64,000 nt of DNA from Ferrimonas senticii DSM 18821 (GCF_000422665.1 NZ_AUGM01000001.1:365352-429351); one strand, 5' to 3'. Positions 17,916-25,759 are shown, numbered from the stretch's first letter. Numbers and translations are program-made. The notes: a model not told the origin generated them from the sequence alone.

Positions 17916-18233
17916 ATGAAAGGCCACCTGTATCAATTTCACGTTGAGTACAAAGAAGATAAGAAAGGCAATCCAATTGCCGATCAATCGTTAGACTTTG
18001 CCGTACGCAACCACGATGAACTGTTCACCATCGTTGAAAAGCTTAAGCGTCTTGAGCTGGATAAAAACGACACCGCCGCTTTTGCCTTTGGCCTAAAGCT
18101 GCTGGGCGAAGTAATGATGAAGAACAGCAAGCACGAACTGATGCGAGAGATCCGTCCGCACTTTCGTGAAATCATGGGCTGCGTAAAAGGCCGTAAGCCT
18201 CGTGGTGCGGATGAAGCGGAAGCTGAAGCTTAA
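17916..18233 (+). CDS. DUF3861 domain protein
   Basis: A 105-residue soluble protein at the end of the siderophore operon, 23 bp after the binding-protein gene and with GGAGC upstream of its ATG. The sequence (MKGHLYQFHVEYKED, NHDELFTIVEKLKRL, AAFAFGLKLLGEVMMKN, LMREIRPHFREIMGCVKG) follows DUF3861. The tail is acidic (DEAEAEA). The function is unknown; its place in an iron-uptake operon is unusual and may hint at an iron-related role, but could equally be chance. Confidence 0.85.
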   Translation: MKGHLYQFHVEYKEDKKGNPIADQSLDFAVRNHDELFTIVEKLKRLELDKNDTAAFAFGLKLLGEVMMKNSKHELMREIRPHFREIMGCVKGRKPRGADEAEAEA

Positions 18234-18268
18234 AGCGGTTATATTCGGTTAAACCGAGCGATAACAAC

Positions 18269-18298
18269 GGGTTCTGAAGCGATTCAGAACCCTTTTTT
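18269..18298 (+). terminator. Terminator of the siderophore-import operon
   Basis: Stem GGGTTCTGAA / TTCAGAACCC, 4-nt loop, then six T, 36 bp after the DUF3861 stop. Confidence 0.9.
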
Positions 18299-18309
18299 AT
18301 GGCTGTAGC

Positions 18310-18556
18310 TAGGGCGTGTTGACCTTTGCTGCATATTTTTGCGCCCATTATTGGCTGTTTTTGAAAGCCAATTGATCTTGATTGGTTATTTTTGCGGTTC
18401 TGCTCTCACTGAGGGGCGCCTTGCAGGGTCGGACTAGCGGCTGTCACTCTTCGTCATACGATTTCGACGTAGAGCCACTATGCCTTTAATCGCAATCCTT
18501 GATTGACAGTCGCTATCCTCGACCAAATTCTGAACACCAAACGTCAACACGCCCTA
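18310..18556. repeat. MITE-like element, copy 1 (247 bp)
   Basis: Starts TAGGGCGTGTTGAC and ends with its exact inverse GTCAACACGCCCTA. No coding capacity. About 75-80% like copy 2 (31105-31358) along its length. Flanks read CTAG left and CTAA right, consistent with a YTAR target duplication as used by IS5-family transposases, which could have mobilised it. Confidence 0.8.
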
Positions 18557-18605
18557 AGCCGATTGATGGCGATCAACAAAGCGTTCTGCCGCCATCCGAA
18601 GTTGA

Positions 18606-18634
18606 TTGTTGCGACCGATCTAGCTGCCTATGAT
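18606..18634 (+). promoter_or_regulatory. Sigma-70 promoter for the small membrane peptide
   Basis: TTGTTG, 17-bp spacer, TATGAT, placed 32 bp before the ATG at 18666. Confidence 0.55.
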
Positions 18635-18665
18635 AGCGATAAGGGAACAGCCTAGGAGGTAGTGT

Positions 18666-18749
18666 ATGCATACCCGCGAGCACAAACGGCAACTGCTGAT
18701 GTTGTTGGTAGCGGTTGGATTTATGCTGCTACTGCTCACCGCTGCGTAA
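18666..18749 (+). CDS. Small membrane peptide (27 residues)
   Basis: ATG 18666 with an ideal ribosome site AGGAGG ending 5 nt before it. The product begins MHTREHKRQLLMLLVAVG, a basic cytoplasmic head, followed by one continuous hydrophobic helix ending LLTAA. A promoter (18606-18634) precedes it and a terminator follows 15 bp after the stop, so it is a complete one-gene unit. I know no family for it. Single-helix peptides of this size usually bind and modulate a larger membrane protein; nothing here shows which. Confidence 0.65.
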   Translation: MHTREHKRQLLMLLVAVGFMLLLLTAA

Positions 18750-18764
18750 GCCAACGCAATGAGT

Positions 18765-18800
18765 AAAACGCCGTGGCGCAATCACTGTCGCGGCGTTTTT
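18765..18800 (+). terminator. Terminator of the small peptide gene
   Basis: Stem AAAACGCCG / CGGCGTTTT with a 17-nt loop that can pair further, followed by T-run. Confidence 0.7.
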
Positions 18801-18841
18801 ATCATCTCAGCGCTGCAAAAATAGCTGCAACTTAATGGAAA

Positions 18842-18859
18842 CTAACTGAAGTAAGTTAG
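18842..18859. promoter_or_regulatory. Possible operator before the Cu/Ag operon
   Basis: CTAACT-gaagta-AGTTAG, a perfect 6-6-6 inverted repeat 64 bp before the first gene. The regulator is not identified; no regulator gene sits in the cluster. Confidence 0.35.
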
Positions 18860-18923
18860 AGTCTTAGTTGATGCCACCAGAGAGTGGTAAACTGTCGATA
18901 ATAACTGTTAATGGATATCAACC

Positions 18924-19316
18924 TTGGCTTTGACGCGATCATTTGGAGTGTTGCTGTTGCTACTGGCGCTGTTGTGTCAGGGCGCCACTGCGCGTATCCA
19001 TATCGCTGCGCCAATGTCTGGCCCGCTCCAACTAGCGACCACCGTTGAGCCAATGAGTTGCCATGGCGACCAGCAACATAATTTGCCGCTCGCATCACTG
19101 AGCCACAGTGATGTCGATCAACATGGTCAAGGACACTACTGCAGCGACGATAATTGCGCTGGAGAATGCGGCCAGTGTCAGGTGATCTCGGTGGTTGCCG
19201 CGTTGTTTGCCGAACAAGCTTCATTTCCCTATTTTCATGGTCCGCGCGCCCGCGCATCCTTGCCAGATTTTACTTCGGTTACTCTGTTCCCAGACTCCCC
19301 ACCTCCGTTGGCGTAA
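18924..19316 (+). CDS. Small secreted Cys/His-rich protein of the Cu/Ag operon
   Basis: A 130-residue protein beginning with a signal sequence (LTRSFGVLLLLLALLCQG). The mature part holds His-rich HGDQQHN and HSDVDQHGQGH and a Cys cluster (YCSDDNCAGECGQCQV), and ends PDFTSVTLFPDSPPPLA. Such a hydrophobic lead, Cys/His middle and Pro-rich end resembles CopL/DUF2946-like proteins next to copper-resistance genes; this is a weak family call. It probably binds Cu or Ag in the periplasm. The start is TTG (18924, or 18930) because no ATG is in frame; no clear ribosome site is seen. Confidence 0.6.
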   Translation: MALTRSFGVLLLLLALLCQGATARIHIAAPMSGPLQLATTVEPMSCHGDQQHNLPLASLSHSDVDQHGQGHYCSDDNCAGECGQCQVISVVAALFAEQASFPYFHGPRARASLPDFTSVTLFPDSPPPLA

Positions 19317-19424
19317 GCCCTCAGTAACTTAAAGTAAATTTATTGTTTCGCTCGCGACTGCAGATAGATGCAGCGCAGCGATTGCTATGGTATTACGGTG
19401 ACCGATCACCGCTTGGAGATTTCC

Positions 19425-19931
19425 ATGAAAACGTTGTACTCCTGTTCTGCTGCGCTACTGGCGGCATTGTTAACCTTTACCTCACCGTTTTCTGCGGCCA
19501 ACGCGAATGACCCACATCACGGTCAGCATCATCAAGCTCAGTCTACTGAAGTGGCTGCTTATGCATGCCCAATGCATCCGCAAGTGACCGGCCAGCAGGG
19601 GGATGAATGCCCGAAATGCGGCATGAAGCTTGAGGCTACCGGCACAGCTGATTCCTGCCCTCATGGCCAGCATAAGCCAGGCTGTAAAAGCAAAATGAAG
19701 CACCATCAGGGACACGGTGCAGCGACTCACGCATGCCCGATGAACCCGAGCATTACCGGCCAAGCCGGTGACGAATGCCCTAAGTGCGGTATGGCATTAG
19801 AGCCATTGGCAGGCTTTGCTTGTCCGATGCATCCAAAGGTTACTGGCCAGATGGGTGATGAGTGCCCGAAATGCGGCATGAAGTTGACCCGTGGTGGCAT
19901 AGCGGGCGGCCACGCCCACCACAGCCACTAA
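19425..19931 (+). CDS. Periplasmic protein with three heavy-metal-binding domains
   Basis: A 168-residue secreted protein. Signal MKTLYSCSAALLAALLTFTS, then a His-rich linker (DPHHGQHHQ) and three copies of the heavy-metal-binding domain (CPMHPQVTGQQGDECPKCGM, CPMNPSITGQAGDECPKCGM, CPMHPKVTGQMGDECPKCGM), each with CPM(H/N)P...CPKCGM ligands. It ends in HAHHSH. The same domain stands at the N-terminus of many CusB proteins. It likely buffers Cu(I)/Ag(I) or hands it to the pump, in place of CusF, which is absent. The ATG at 19425 is chosen over an upstream in-frame start because it begins the signal peptide and has TTGGAG before it. Confidence 0.8.
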   Translation: MKTLYSCSAALLAALLTFTSPFSAANANDPHHGQHHQAQSTEVAAYACPMHPQVTGQQGDECPKCGMKLEATGTADSCPHGQHKPGCKSKMKHHQGHGAATHACPMNPSITGQAGDECPKCGMALEPLAGFACPMHPKVTGQMGDECPKCGMKLTRGGIAGGHAHHSH

Positions 19932-19946
19932 CGGTTGGGGGAGTCT

Positions 19947-21602
19947 ATGAAAATCAGCCATACCTACGGTTGGCTGCTGGCGGCACTGCTTTTGGGCAGC
20001 GCCGTACCCAGCTACGCCGAAATCACTCCGAATTCTGCAACTGAGTCGGCTGCTGCCGCGACTCATCGCTGTCCAATGCACCCGGATGAAACCGGTGCAC
20101 TGAATGATCGCTGTTCAATCTGTAACATGTTCATCAACGAGCCGATCCCAGCCGCCACCGCTGAACAGTTGTACCGTTGCCCAATGCACCCGGATGAAAC
20201 CGGTGCGCTGAACGACCGCTGTTCAATCTGTAACATGTTCATAAACGAACCAGTGCCAGCCGCCACCGCTGAGCCGTTGTACCGCTGCCCAATGCATCCG
20301 GATGAAACCGGTGCACTGAACGATCGTTGTTCAATCTGCAACATGTTCATCAATGAACCGGTGCCAGCCGATAGCGATCCGCACGCCGCTCACAATCATC
20401 CTGAGCCTGTGGCGTCGCCGGTTGCGGCCGCGCTGGCGCCGCTACCGAGTGCTTTGCCGTCGGCGACCAGCAGCGAGACGACCACTCAATACCTGTGCCC
20501 AATGCACCCACACATCGTTGGCGAAGAGGGCGATACCTGCCCGATTTGTGGCATGGATCTGGAGCCGGTAACCGTTGGCGGCAGTGCCGATGCCATCGAG
20601 GTCAATGTCTCTGGAGATATGCAGCAGGCGCTGGCGGTGCGTACCGCTGCGGTTGAACGCGGCACCTTGTGGCGTTACCTGCCAACCCTTGGCACCGTGG
20701 AATACAACCAAGATGCGATTAGCCATATCCACACTCGAGTCACCGGTTGGGTAGAGGGAACCCAAGTGCACAACGTCGGTCAGCGCATTAACAAGGGCGA
20801 GCTGTTATATCAGCTGTACTCGCCTGAGCTGGTAACTGCCCAAGATGATTACCTGCAAGCGCTGGATTACCTACAACAGCGCCGAGATGGCCAAGCGCTG
20901 CTGCGTAAAGCGCGGTTACGGTTGCAACTGCTGGGGGTTGATGAGTCGGTGATTGCCCAGTTAGAGCGGACCAAATCCAGCCTGTATCGGGTGCCGTTTT
21001 ACGCCCCGCAAAGCGGTATTGTCAGTCAGCTAAATCTGCGTGATGGTATGTACATTCAGCCTGGTGAAACCCAAATCGAGCTGGTGGATCTGCGCAGCGT
21101 TTGGGTGATTGCCGATGTTTTTGAAAATGAGCAGAGCTGGCTCAAAGTCGGCAATTTTGCCGATGTCACCGCCGCCTCGCAGGGGATCTTTGCCCGCGAA
21201 GGGGTAATTGATTACCTCTATCCAACCCTTGATCCGGTGACCCGCGCAATGCAGGTGCGGATCAAACTCGACAACGCCGATGAGGTGCTGCGTCCGGGCT
21301 CGTTGGTGGATGTCGAACTGTACGGCGGCGCGCGTCGTAATTTGCTGATTGTGCCGACCGAAGCGCTGATCCAAACCGGCCGTGAAAACCGAGTGGTGGT
21401 TAAGCGCCGCGACGACAGTTTCAGTGCGGTGGCGGTGACGCTGGGGATGATCAGTCAAGGCAAAGCCGAGGTCCTCAGTGGTCTTAATGAAGGCGACCAA
21501 GTGGTGGTATCGGGTCAGTTTTTGCTGGATTCCGAAGCCAGCATTCAAGGCAGCCTGCGCCGCTTAAGCGCTGACGCCAAACCGTCTGAGCACAACCACT
21601 AG
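19947..21602 (+). CDS. cusB: Cu/Ag efflux membrane-fusion protein CusB with four metal-binding domains
   Basis: Periplasmic adaptor of the RND pump, 551 residues. Signal MKISHTYGWLLAALLLGS; then three near-identical 36-residue modules (CPMHPDETGALNDRCSICNM followed by FINEP) and a fourth canonical one (CPMHPHIVGEEGDTCPICGM); then the CusB/HlyD body (VTGWVEGTQVHNVGQRINKG, YSPELVTAQDDYL, APQSGIVSQLNLRDGMYIQP, LRSVWVIADVFENEQ). Usually CusB has none or one such module. The first three read CSICNMF instead of CPKCGM. Start at ATG 19947 with GGGGGAG upstream. 15 bp after the previous gene and 8 bp before cusA. Confidence 0.9.
   Translation: MKISHTYGWLLAALLLGSAVPSYAEITPNSATESAAAATHRCPMHPDETGALNDRCSICNMFINEPIPAATAEQLYRCPMHPDETGALNDRCSICNMFINEPVPAATAEPLYRCPMHPDETGALNDRCSICNMFINEPVPADSDPHAAHNHPEPVASPVAAALAPLPSALPSATSSETTTQYLCPMHPHIVGEEGDTCPICGMDLEPVTVGGSADAIEVNVSGDMQQALAVRTAAVERGTLWRYLPTLGTVEYNQDAISHIHTRVTGWVEGTQVHNVGQRINKGELLYQLYSPELVTAQDDYLQALDYLQQRRDGQALLRKARLRLQLLGVDESVIAQLERTKSSLYRVPFYAPQSGIVSQLNLRDGMYIQPGETQIELVDLRSVWVIADVFENEQSWLKVGNFADVTAASQGIFAREGVIDYLYPTLDPVTRAMQVRIKLDNADEVLRPGSLVDVELYGGARRNLLIVPTEALIQTGRENRVVVKRRDDSFSAVAVTLGMISQGKAEVLSGLNEGDQVVVSGQFLLDSEASIQGSLRRLSADAKPSEHNH
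20066..20368 (+). repeat. Three tandem 108-bp repeats inside cusB
   Basis: The conserved CCAATGCA block recurs at 20073, 20181 and 20289, a strict 108-bp (36-codon) period. The copies differ by few, mostly synonymous, bases, so the expansion is recent or kept alike by recombination. Confidence 0.9.
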
Positions 21603-21610
21603 GAGGCGCG

Positions 21611-24600
21611 ATGTTAGCTGCAATTATTCGTGCCTCACTGCGGCAGCGGTTGTTGGTGCTGGTACTTACCGCAGTGGTGGCGTTGCTGGGTTGGCAAGCG
21701 ATGCGCACCACGCCGCTGGATGCTTTGCCAGACTTGTCTGATGTGCAGGTGATCATTAAAACCGCCTACCCAGGCCAAGCGCCGCAGTTGGTGGAACAGC
21801 AGATCACCTATCCACTCTCCAGTGCGATGCTGTCGGTGCCCGGCGCTAAAACCGTGCGCGGTTTTTCGATGTTTGGCGATTCGTTCGTTTACGTGATTTT
21901 CGAAGATGGCACCGACATCTATTGGGCCCGTTCGCGGGTGCTGGAATACCTGTCGCAGATCCAAGGGCAGCTGCCGCAAGGGGTAACCCCAGCGTTGGGA
22001 CCGGATGCCTCTGGGGTTGGCTGGGTGTTTCAATACGCCTTGGTGGATACCACCGGTAAGCACGATCTGGCACAACTACGTTCGCTGCAAGATTGGTTTT
22101 TAAAGCTGGAACTGCAAAGTGTTGCTGGGGTATCTGAGATCGCCACCGTTGGCGGCATGGAGCTCAGCTATCAGTTGGTGGTCGATCCGCACAAACTGGC
22201 GCTCTATCAACTGGATCTAATGGCGGTTAAAAGTGCCCTGGACAGCGCCAACAGCTCGGTCGGCGGTTCAGTGCTGGAGATGGCTGAAGCGGAGTACATG
22301 ATCACCGCCTCCGGCTATCGCCAGAGTATTGCCGATTTTGCCGAGATCCCATTAGGGGTGTTATCCGCGTCCGGTACTCCGGTGTTGATGAAAGATGTGG
22401 CCACCATCCGCACCGGTCCCAGCGCTCGTCGTGGCATCGCTGAGCTGGACGGCGAGGGTGAAGTGGTCGGTGGCATCGTAGTGATGCGCTTTGGCGAAAA
22501 TGCCCTGCAAACCATTGATAACGTCAAAGCGAAACTGCTGGAGCTTGAGGGCGGTCTACCGGAAGGGGTTGAGCTGCGGATCACCTACGATCGCTCCAGT
22601 CTCATCTTGCGCTCGGTTGATAACCTAAAATCGAAAGTGATTGAGGAGATGGCGGTCGTCGCGCTGGTGTGTTTACTGTTCCTGTTGCATGCCCGCTCAA
22701 CGTTGGTGGCGGTGATCTCATTGCCGCTGGCGATCCTGATAAGCTTTATCGCCATGCGCTTAATTGGCGTTAACGCCAACATTATGAGCCTTGGCGGCAT
22801 TGCCATTGCCATTGGCGCGGTGGTGGATGCGGCGATTGTGATGGTGGAAAACCTCCACAAGCATCTAGAGCATTACCGTGAAGAACATGACGGCCAAGCG
22901 CCCCGAGGTGCCGCCCATTGGCAATTGGTGCAGCAAGCCGCCGTCGAAGTTGGCCCGGCGCTGTTTTTCAGTTTGCTGATCATCACCTTAAGCTTTGTGC
23001 CGGTATTTGCCTTGGAGGCGCAAGAGGGACGCTTATTCCACCCGCTGGCGTACACCAAAACCTTTGCGATGGCCGCCTCAGCGCTGCTGGCGATCACCTT
23101 AATCCCGGTGCTGATGGGCTACTTGGTGCGCGGCAAGATCCCGTCGGAGCGTAAAAATCCATTAAGCCGACTGCTGATCGCGGGCTACACGCCGCTGCTT
23201 AAGGCGGTGCTGCGCTTCCCTAAAGTCACGGTGCTGGCAGCGCTGTTGATCTTAGGCTCGGCTTACTATCCGCTGTCGCAGCTGGGCAGTGAGTTTATGC
23301 CCGAGCTGGACGAAGGCGATCTGCTGTATATGCCGACCACCTTACCGGGGCTAAGTGCCGGTAAGGCATCGGAGCTACTGCAACAAACCGACCGCTTGAT
23401 TAAAACCATTCCCGAGGTCGAGCGGGTATTCGGTAAGGTTGGCCGTGCCGATACCGCCACCGATCCAGCGCCGCTGACCATGCTGGAAACCACCATCATG
23501 CTCAAACCACGCGATCAGTGGCGTGACGGCATCGAGATGGCGGACATCATTGATGAGCTGCAGCGTACCGTGAAGGTGCCGGGGATCACCAACGCCTGGG
23601 TGCAGCCGATCAAAACCCGCATCGATATGCTGTCTACCGGGGTGCGTACACCGGTAGGGATCAAGATTGCCGGCGGCAACGTCGAGCAATTGCAGCAAGT
23701 GGGCGCCGAAGTGGAAGCTATCGTCAGCAAACTACCGGGTACCCGTAGCGCTTTTGCCCAGCGTACCGGTGGTGGTCGGTACATCGACATTAAACCGGAT
23801 CTGACCGCTGCGGCACGCTACGGCATGACCTTAAAACAGGTGCAAGATGTAGTGCAGATGGCGATTGGTGGCATGACCGTTGGTGAGTCGATCCAAGGGC
23901 AAGAGCGCTATCCGATCAACATTCGCTACCCGCGGGCGCTGCGCGATGACATCCACAAACTGCGTAACCTACCAGTGCTGACCAAAACCGGTAAGTACGT
24001 GCCGCTGGGGAATCTGGCCACCATTGAGCTGCGCGACGGCGCGCCAATGTTAACCAGTGAAAATGGCCGACTGATCTCGTGGGTGTTTGTCGATATCGAT
24101 GGGGTGTCCATTGGTGATTACATCAAAACCGCACGCGCCGCGCTGGATAACGAATTGTCGTTGCCGCCGCGCTACAGCGTCAGCTTTGCTGGCCAATACG
24201 AGTATATGCAGCGCGTCCAAGCCAAGCTTGAGTTAGTGGTGCCGCTGATGGTGGCGGTGATCTTGCTGCTGTTGATGCTGACCTTTAATTCGATGACCCA
24301 AGCCTTAGTGATCCTCTTGAGCTTGCCGTTTGCCTTGGTTGGCAGCGCCTGGTTGTTGTGGCAATTGCAGATCGATCTGTCGGTGGCGGTTGCCGTCGGT
24401 ATGATTGCACTGGCCGGGGTGGCCGCCGAGTTCGGAGTGGTGATGCAGGTTTACCTGAATAATGCCACTGAGCAGGCGAAAGCGCGGGCAGAGAAGCAGG
24501 GCCGGGAGTTCAATCGTGGCGATCTGTATCAGGCATTGATGGAAGGGGCGGTAATGCGCATTCGACCGAAAGCGATGACGGTAGCGACCATCTTCTTTGG

Positions 24601-24760
24601 CTTGCTGCCGATCATGTGGGGCGGCGGCAGTGGCAACGAAGTGATGCAAAAGATCGCCGCGCCGATGGTCGGTGGGATGATCACCGCACCACTGTTGTCG
24701 CTGTTTGTTATTCCTGCGATTTACCTACTGTGGTACGGGCGTAGGTTGCCAAATGAGTAA
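21611..24760 (+). CDS. cusA: Cu/Ag efflux RND pump CusA
   Basis: Heavy-metal RND transporter, 1049 residues, close to the 1047 of E. coli CusA. Twelve helices in two sets; the first block (QRLLVLVLTAVVALLGWQA), IGAVVDAAIVMVENLHKHLE in the proton-relay region and the second-half SLPFALVGSAWLLW are clear. The Met residues thought to carry Cu(I)/Ag(I) are seen: SEFMPELDEGD, PLTMLETTIMLKP and RIDMLSTG. Driven by protons, it expels monovalent metal from cytoplasm and periplasm through CusB and an outer-membrane channel, which is not encoded here. Starts 8 bp after cusB and is followed by a terminator. Confidence 0.95.
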   Translation: MLAAIIRASLRQRLLVLVLTAVVALLGWQAMRTTPLDALPDLSDVQVIIKTAYPGQAPQLVEQQITYPLSSAMLSVPGAKTVRGFSMFGDSFVYVIFEDGTDIYWARSRVLEYLSQIQGQLPQGVTPALGPDASGVGWVFQYALVDTTGKHDLAQLRSLQDWFLKLELQSVAGVSEIATVGGMELSYQLVVDPHKLALYQLDLMAVKSALDSANSSVGGSVLEMAEAEYMITASGYRQSIADFAEIPLGVLSASGTPVLMKDVATIRTGPSARRGIAELDGEGEVVGGIVVMRFGENALQTIDNVKAKLLELEGGLPEGVELRITYDRSSLILRSVDNLKSKVIEEMAVVALVCLLFLLHARSTLVAVISLPLAILISFIAMRLIGVNANIMSLGGIAIAIGAVVDAAIVMVENLHKHLEHYREEHDGQAPRGAAHWQLVQQAAVEVGPALFFSLLIITLSFVPVFALEAQEGRLFHPLAYTKTFAMAASALLAITLIPVLMGYLVRGKIPSERKNPLSRLLIAGYTPLLKAVLRFPKVTVLAALLILGSAYYPLSQLGSEFMPELDEGDLLYMPTTLPGLSAGKASELLQQTDRLIKTIPEVERVFGKVGRADTATDPAPLTMLETTIMLKPRDQWRDGIEMADIIDELQRTVKVPGITNAWVQPIKTRIDMLSTGVRTPVGIKIAGGNVEQLQQVGAEVEAIVSKLPGTRSAFAQRTGGGRYIDIKPDLTAAARYGMTLKQVQDVVQMAIGGMTVGESIQGQERYPINIRYPRALRDDIHKLRNLPVLTKTGKYVPLGNLATIELRDGAPMLTSENGRLISWVFVDIDGVSIGDYIKTARAALDNELSLPPRYSVSFAGQYEYMQRVQAKLELVVPLMVAVILLLLMLTFNSMTQALVILLSLPFALVGSAWLLWQLQIDLSVAVAVGMIALAGVAAEFGVVMQVYLNNATEQAKARAEKQGREFNRGDLYQALMEGAVMRIRPKAMTVATIFFGLLPIMWGGGSGNEVMQKIAAPMVGGMITAPLLSLFVIPAIYLLWYGRRLPNE

Positions 24761-24777
24761 CCAGTAGTCCAGCCAAC

Positions 24778-24808
24778 ATAAGGGAGCGAATTCGCTCCCT
24801 TATTTGTT
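24778..24808 (+). terminator. Terminator after cusA
   Basis: Perfect 13-bp stem ATAAGGGAGCGAA / TTCGCTCCCTTAT (no real loop beyond the palindrome centre) followed by TTTGTT. Confidence 0.8.
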
Positions 24809-24881
24809 GCCGCAGGATAACGAACTTGCTCTTCAGGCTATCGATTTTTTCGTACCGCAGGGACTGGAGCTTTAGCGATTT

Positions 24882-24917
24882 TTGGCAGACAATCAACGCA
24901 ATGGATAATAATTATCA
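24882..24917 (+). promoter_or_regulatory. Promoter with overlapping Fur box
   Basis: TTGGCA (24882-24887), 16-bp spacer, GATAAT (24904-24909). The -10 lies inside GGATAATAATTATCA (24903-24917), which matches the 7-1-7 Fur core TGATAAT-A-ATTATCA in 14 of 15 positions. Iron-loaded Fur would block this promoter. The expected transcription start is only ~10 nt before the ATG at 24926. Confidence 0.65.
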
Positions 24918-24925
24918 CTTGCAGT

Positions 24926-25315
24926 ATGTCATCACTAAAGAAGTTAAAAAAGCTCAACAAAGTCGCTAAAGCTGGCAATAAACAGCTGGCCAAGTTAAGA
25001 CGGCCAGTGGCGACAGCGCCGGTTACTGGCAATAGCAACGCGACGGTGATGCAGCAACTGGGTGGCATTACCAAACAAGCGGGATTGAGCGCAGTGCGAG
25101 AGCTGGCAACGCCGCTTAATCCGCTACTCAGTTGGTTTGAAGGGGGTCATAACCTTCGATTTACTGCGGCCAACCAAATTGGCGCTGCGGTTAGCTCCAA
25201 TCGTGCGGCGGTATCGAGCATCGCCCAGCTGCCGCTGAAATCACCGCCATGCAAAAGTTGCCCAGCGAAAGTCGGTGGCTTATGCAAATGTGCTCGTAAG
25301 AAATTCGGCGTTTAA
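24926..25315 (+). CDS. Fur-box-controlled protein with a C-terminal Cys cluster
   Basis: A 129-residue protein of unknown family. The N-terminus is strongly basic (SLKKLKKLNKVAKAGNKQLA), the middle is neutral (LSAVRELATPLNPLLSWFEGG), and the end carries CKSCPAKVGGLCKCARKKFG, a C-x2-C-x7-C-x-C cluster that could bind metal. There is no signal peptide. ATG 24926 lies 9 bp after a Fur box and has no ribosome site, so the message may be almost leaderless. It sits between the Cu/Ag operon and the ferrosome-type cluster and is probably part of the iron response; whether it belongs to the ferrosome itself is inference. Confidence 0.65.
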   Translation: MSSLKKLKKLNKVAKAGNKQLAKLRRPVATAPVTGNSNATVMQQLGGITKQAGLSAVRELATPLNPLLSWFEGGHNLRFTAANQIGAAVSSNRAAVSSIAQLPLKSPPCKSCPAKVGGLCKCARKKFGV

Positions 25316-25334
25316 GAGGCTACGCCTCAAAAGC

Positions 25335-25372
25335 AAACAGGCCGCGCAAATTGCGCGGCCTGTTTGGTTTTA
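25335..25372. terminator. Bidirectional terminator between convergent genes
   Basis: AAACAGGCCGCGCAA / TTGCGCGGCCTGTTT, 15-bp stem with a short loop; it closes the gene at 24926 (plus) and the convergent gene at 25391 (minus). Confidence 0.85.
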
Positions 25373-25390
25373 TTCGGCTATTCGGCGAAC

Positions 25391-25747
25391 TCAGATTGGT
25401 AGCGCCTTGGCTAGGGTTGGCCCAACCAATTGCCGTAAGGCGAGGGCAGCGATGCCTTTAACTAGGGTTTTTGAGCCGTTTTTTACTGCGTTTTCGACAA
25501 AGGCGTGGCGCTGTTCGCTACGCAGCCAACCGTGACTTTCCACGGTTTCGAGCAGATCGTCGGCGGACATTTCGCTGCTGTTAAAGGTAATCGCCACCGA
25601 GCCGGCAAACCGCTTGTGACTGATGGTGTCGATAGCTTCAATTTGCTTAAGCTGATCAATCAGTTGTTCTACCTGCTGCGGGTTACGCAGGATGTAGTCA
25701 GAACGTACTCGCAGACGCCGGTCGGTCTTGTGGATATAGGCAGACAC
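25391..25747 (-). CDS. HMA2-like protein with N-terminal arginine motif, divergent from the ferrosome-type operon
   Basis: A 118-residue protein. N-terminal HKTDRRLRVRSDYILRNP is an arginine-rich motif similar in place to the PGRVRLKV / PGRIRLRF motifs of the ATPase at 27534 and the protein at 25915. A beta-alpha-beta HMA-type fold without the CxxC metal site follows (IDTISHKRFAGSVAITFNSS), and a hydrophobic C-terminal helix (LVKGIAALALRQLVGPTLA). The start is taken as GTG 25747, which has GAGG eight bases upstream; the frame is open to 25777. It is divergent from the operon, with a Fur-like box in the 167-bp gap, so both directions could be iron-regulated. Probably another ferrosome-associated membrane protein. 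Confidence 0.7.
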   Translation of the reverse strand: MSAYIHKTDRRLRVRSDYILRNPQQVEQLIDQLKQIEAIDTISHKRFAGSVAITFNSSEMSADDLLETVESHGWLRSEQRHAFVENAVKNGSKTLVKGIAALALRQLVGPTLAKALPI

Positions 25748-25759
25748 TAGATAAACCTC

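Noticed and set aside
18842-18859. CusR-type or CueR-type operator before the Cu/Ag operon
   Set aside because: The inverted repeat does not match either consensus; kept only as an unassigned possible operator.
20063-20353. Minus-strand frame with tandem MNMLQIEQRSFSAP repeats
   Set aside because: Antisense of the 108-bp repeats in cusB.
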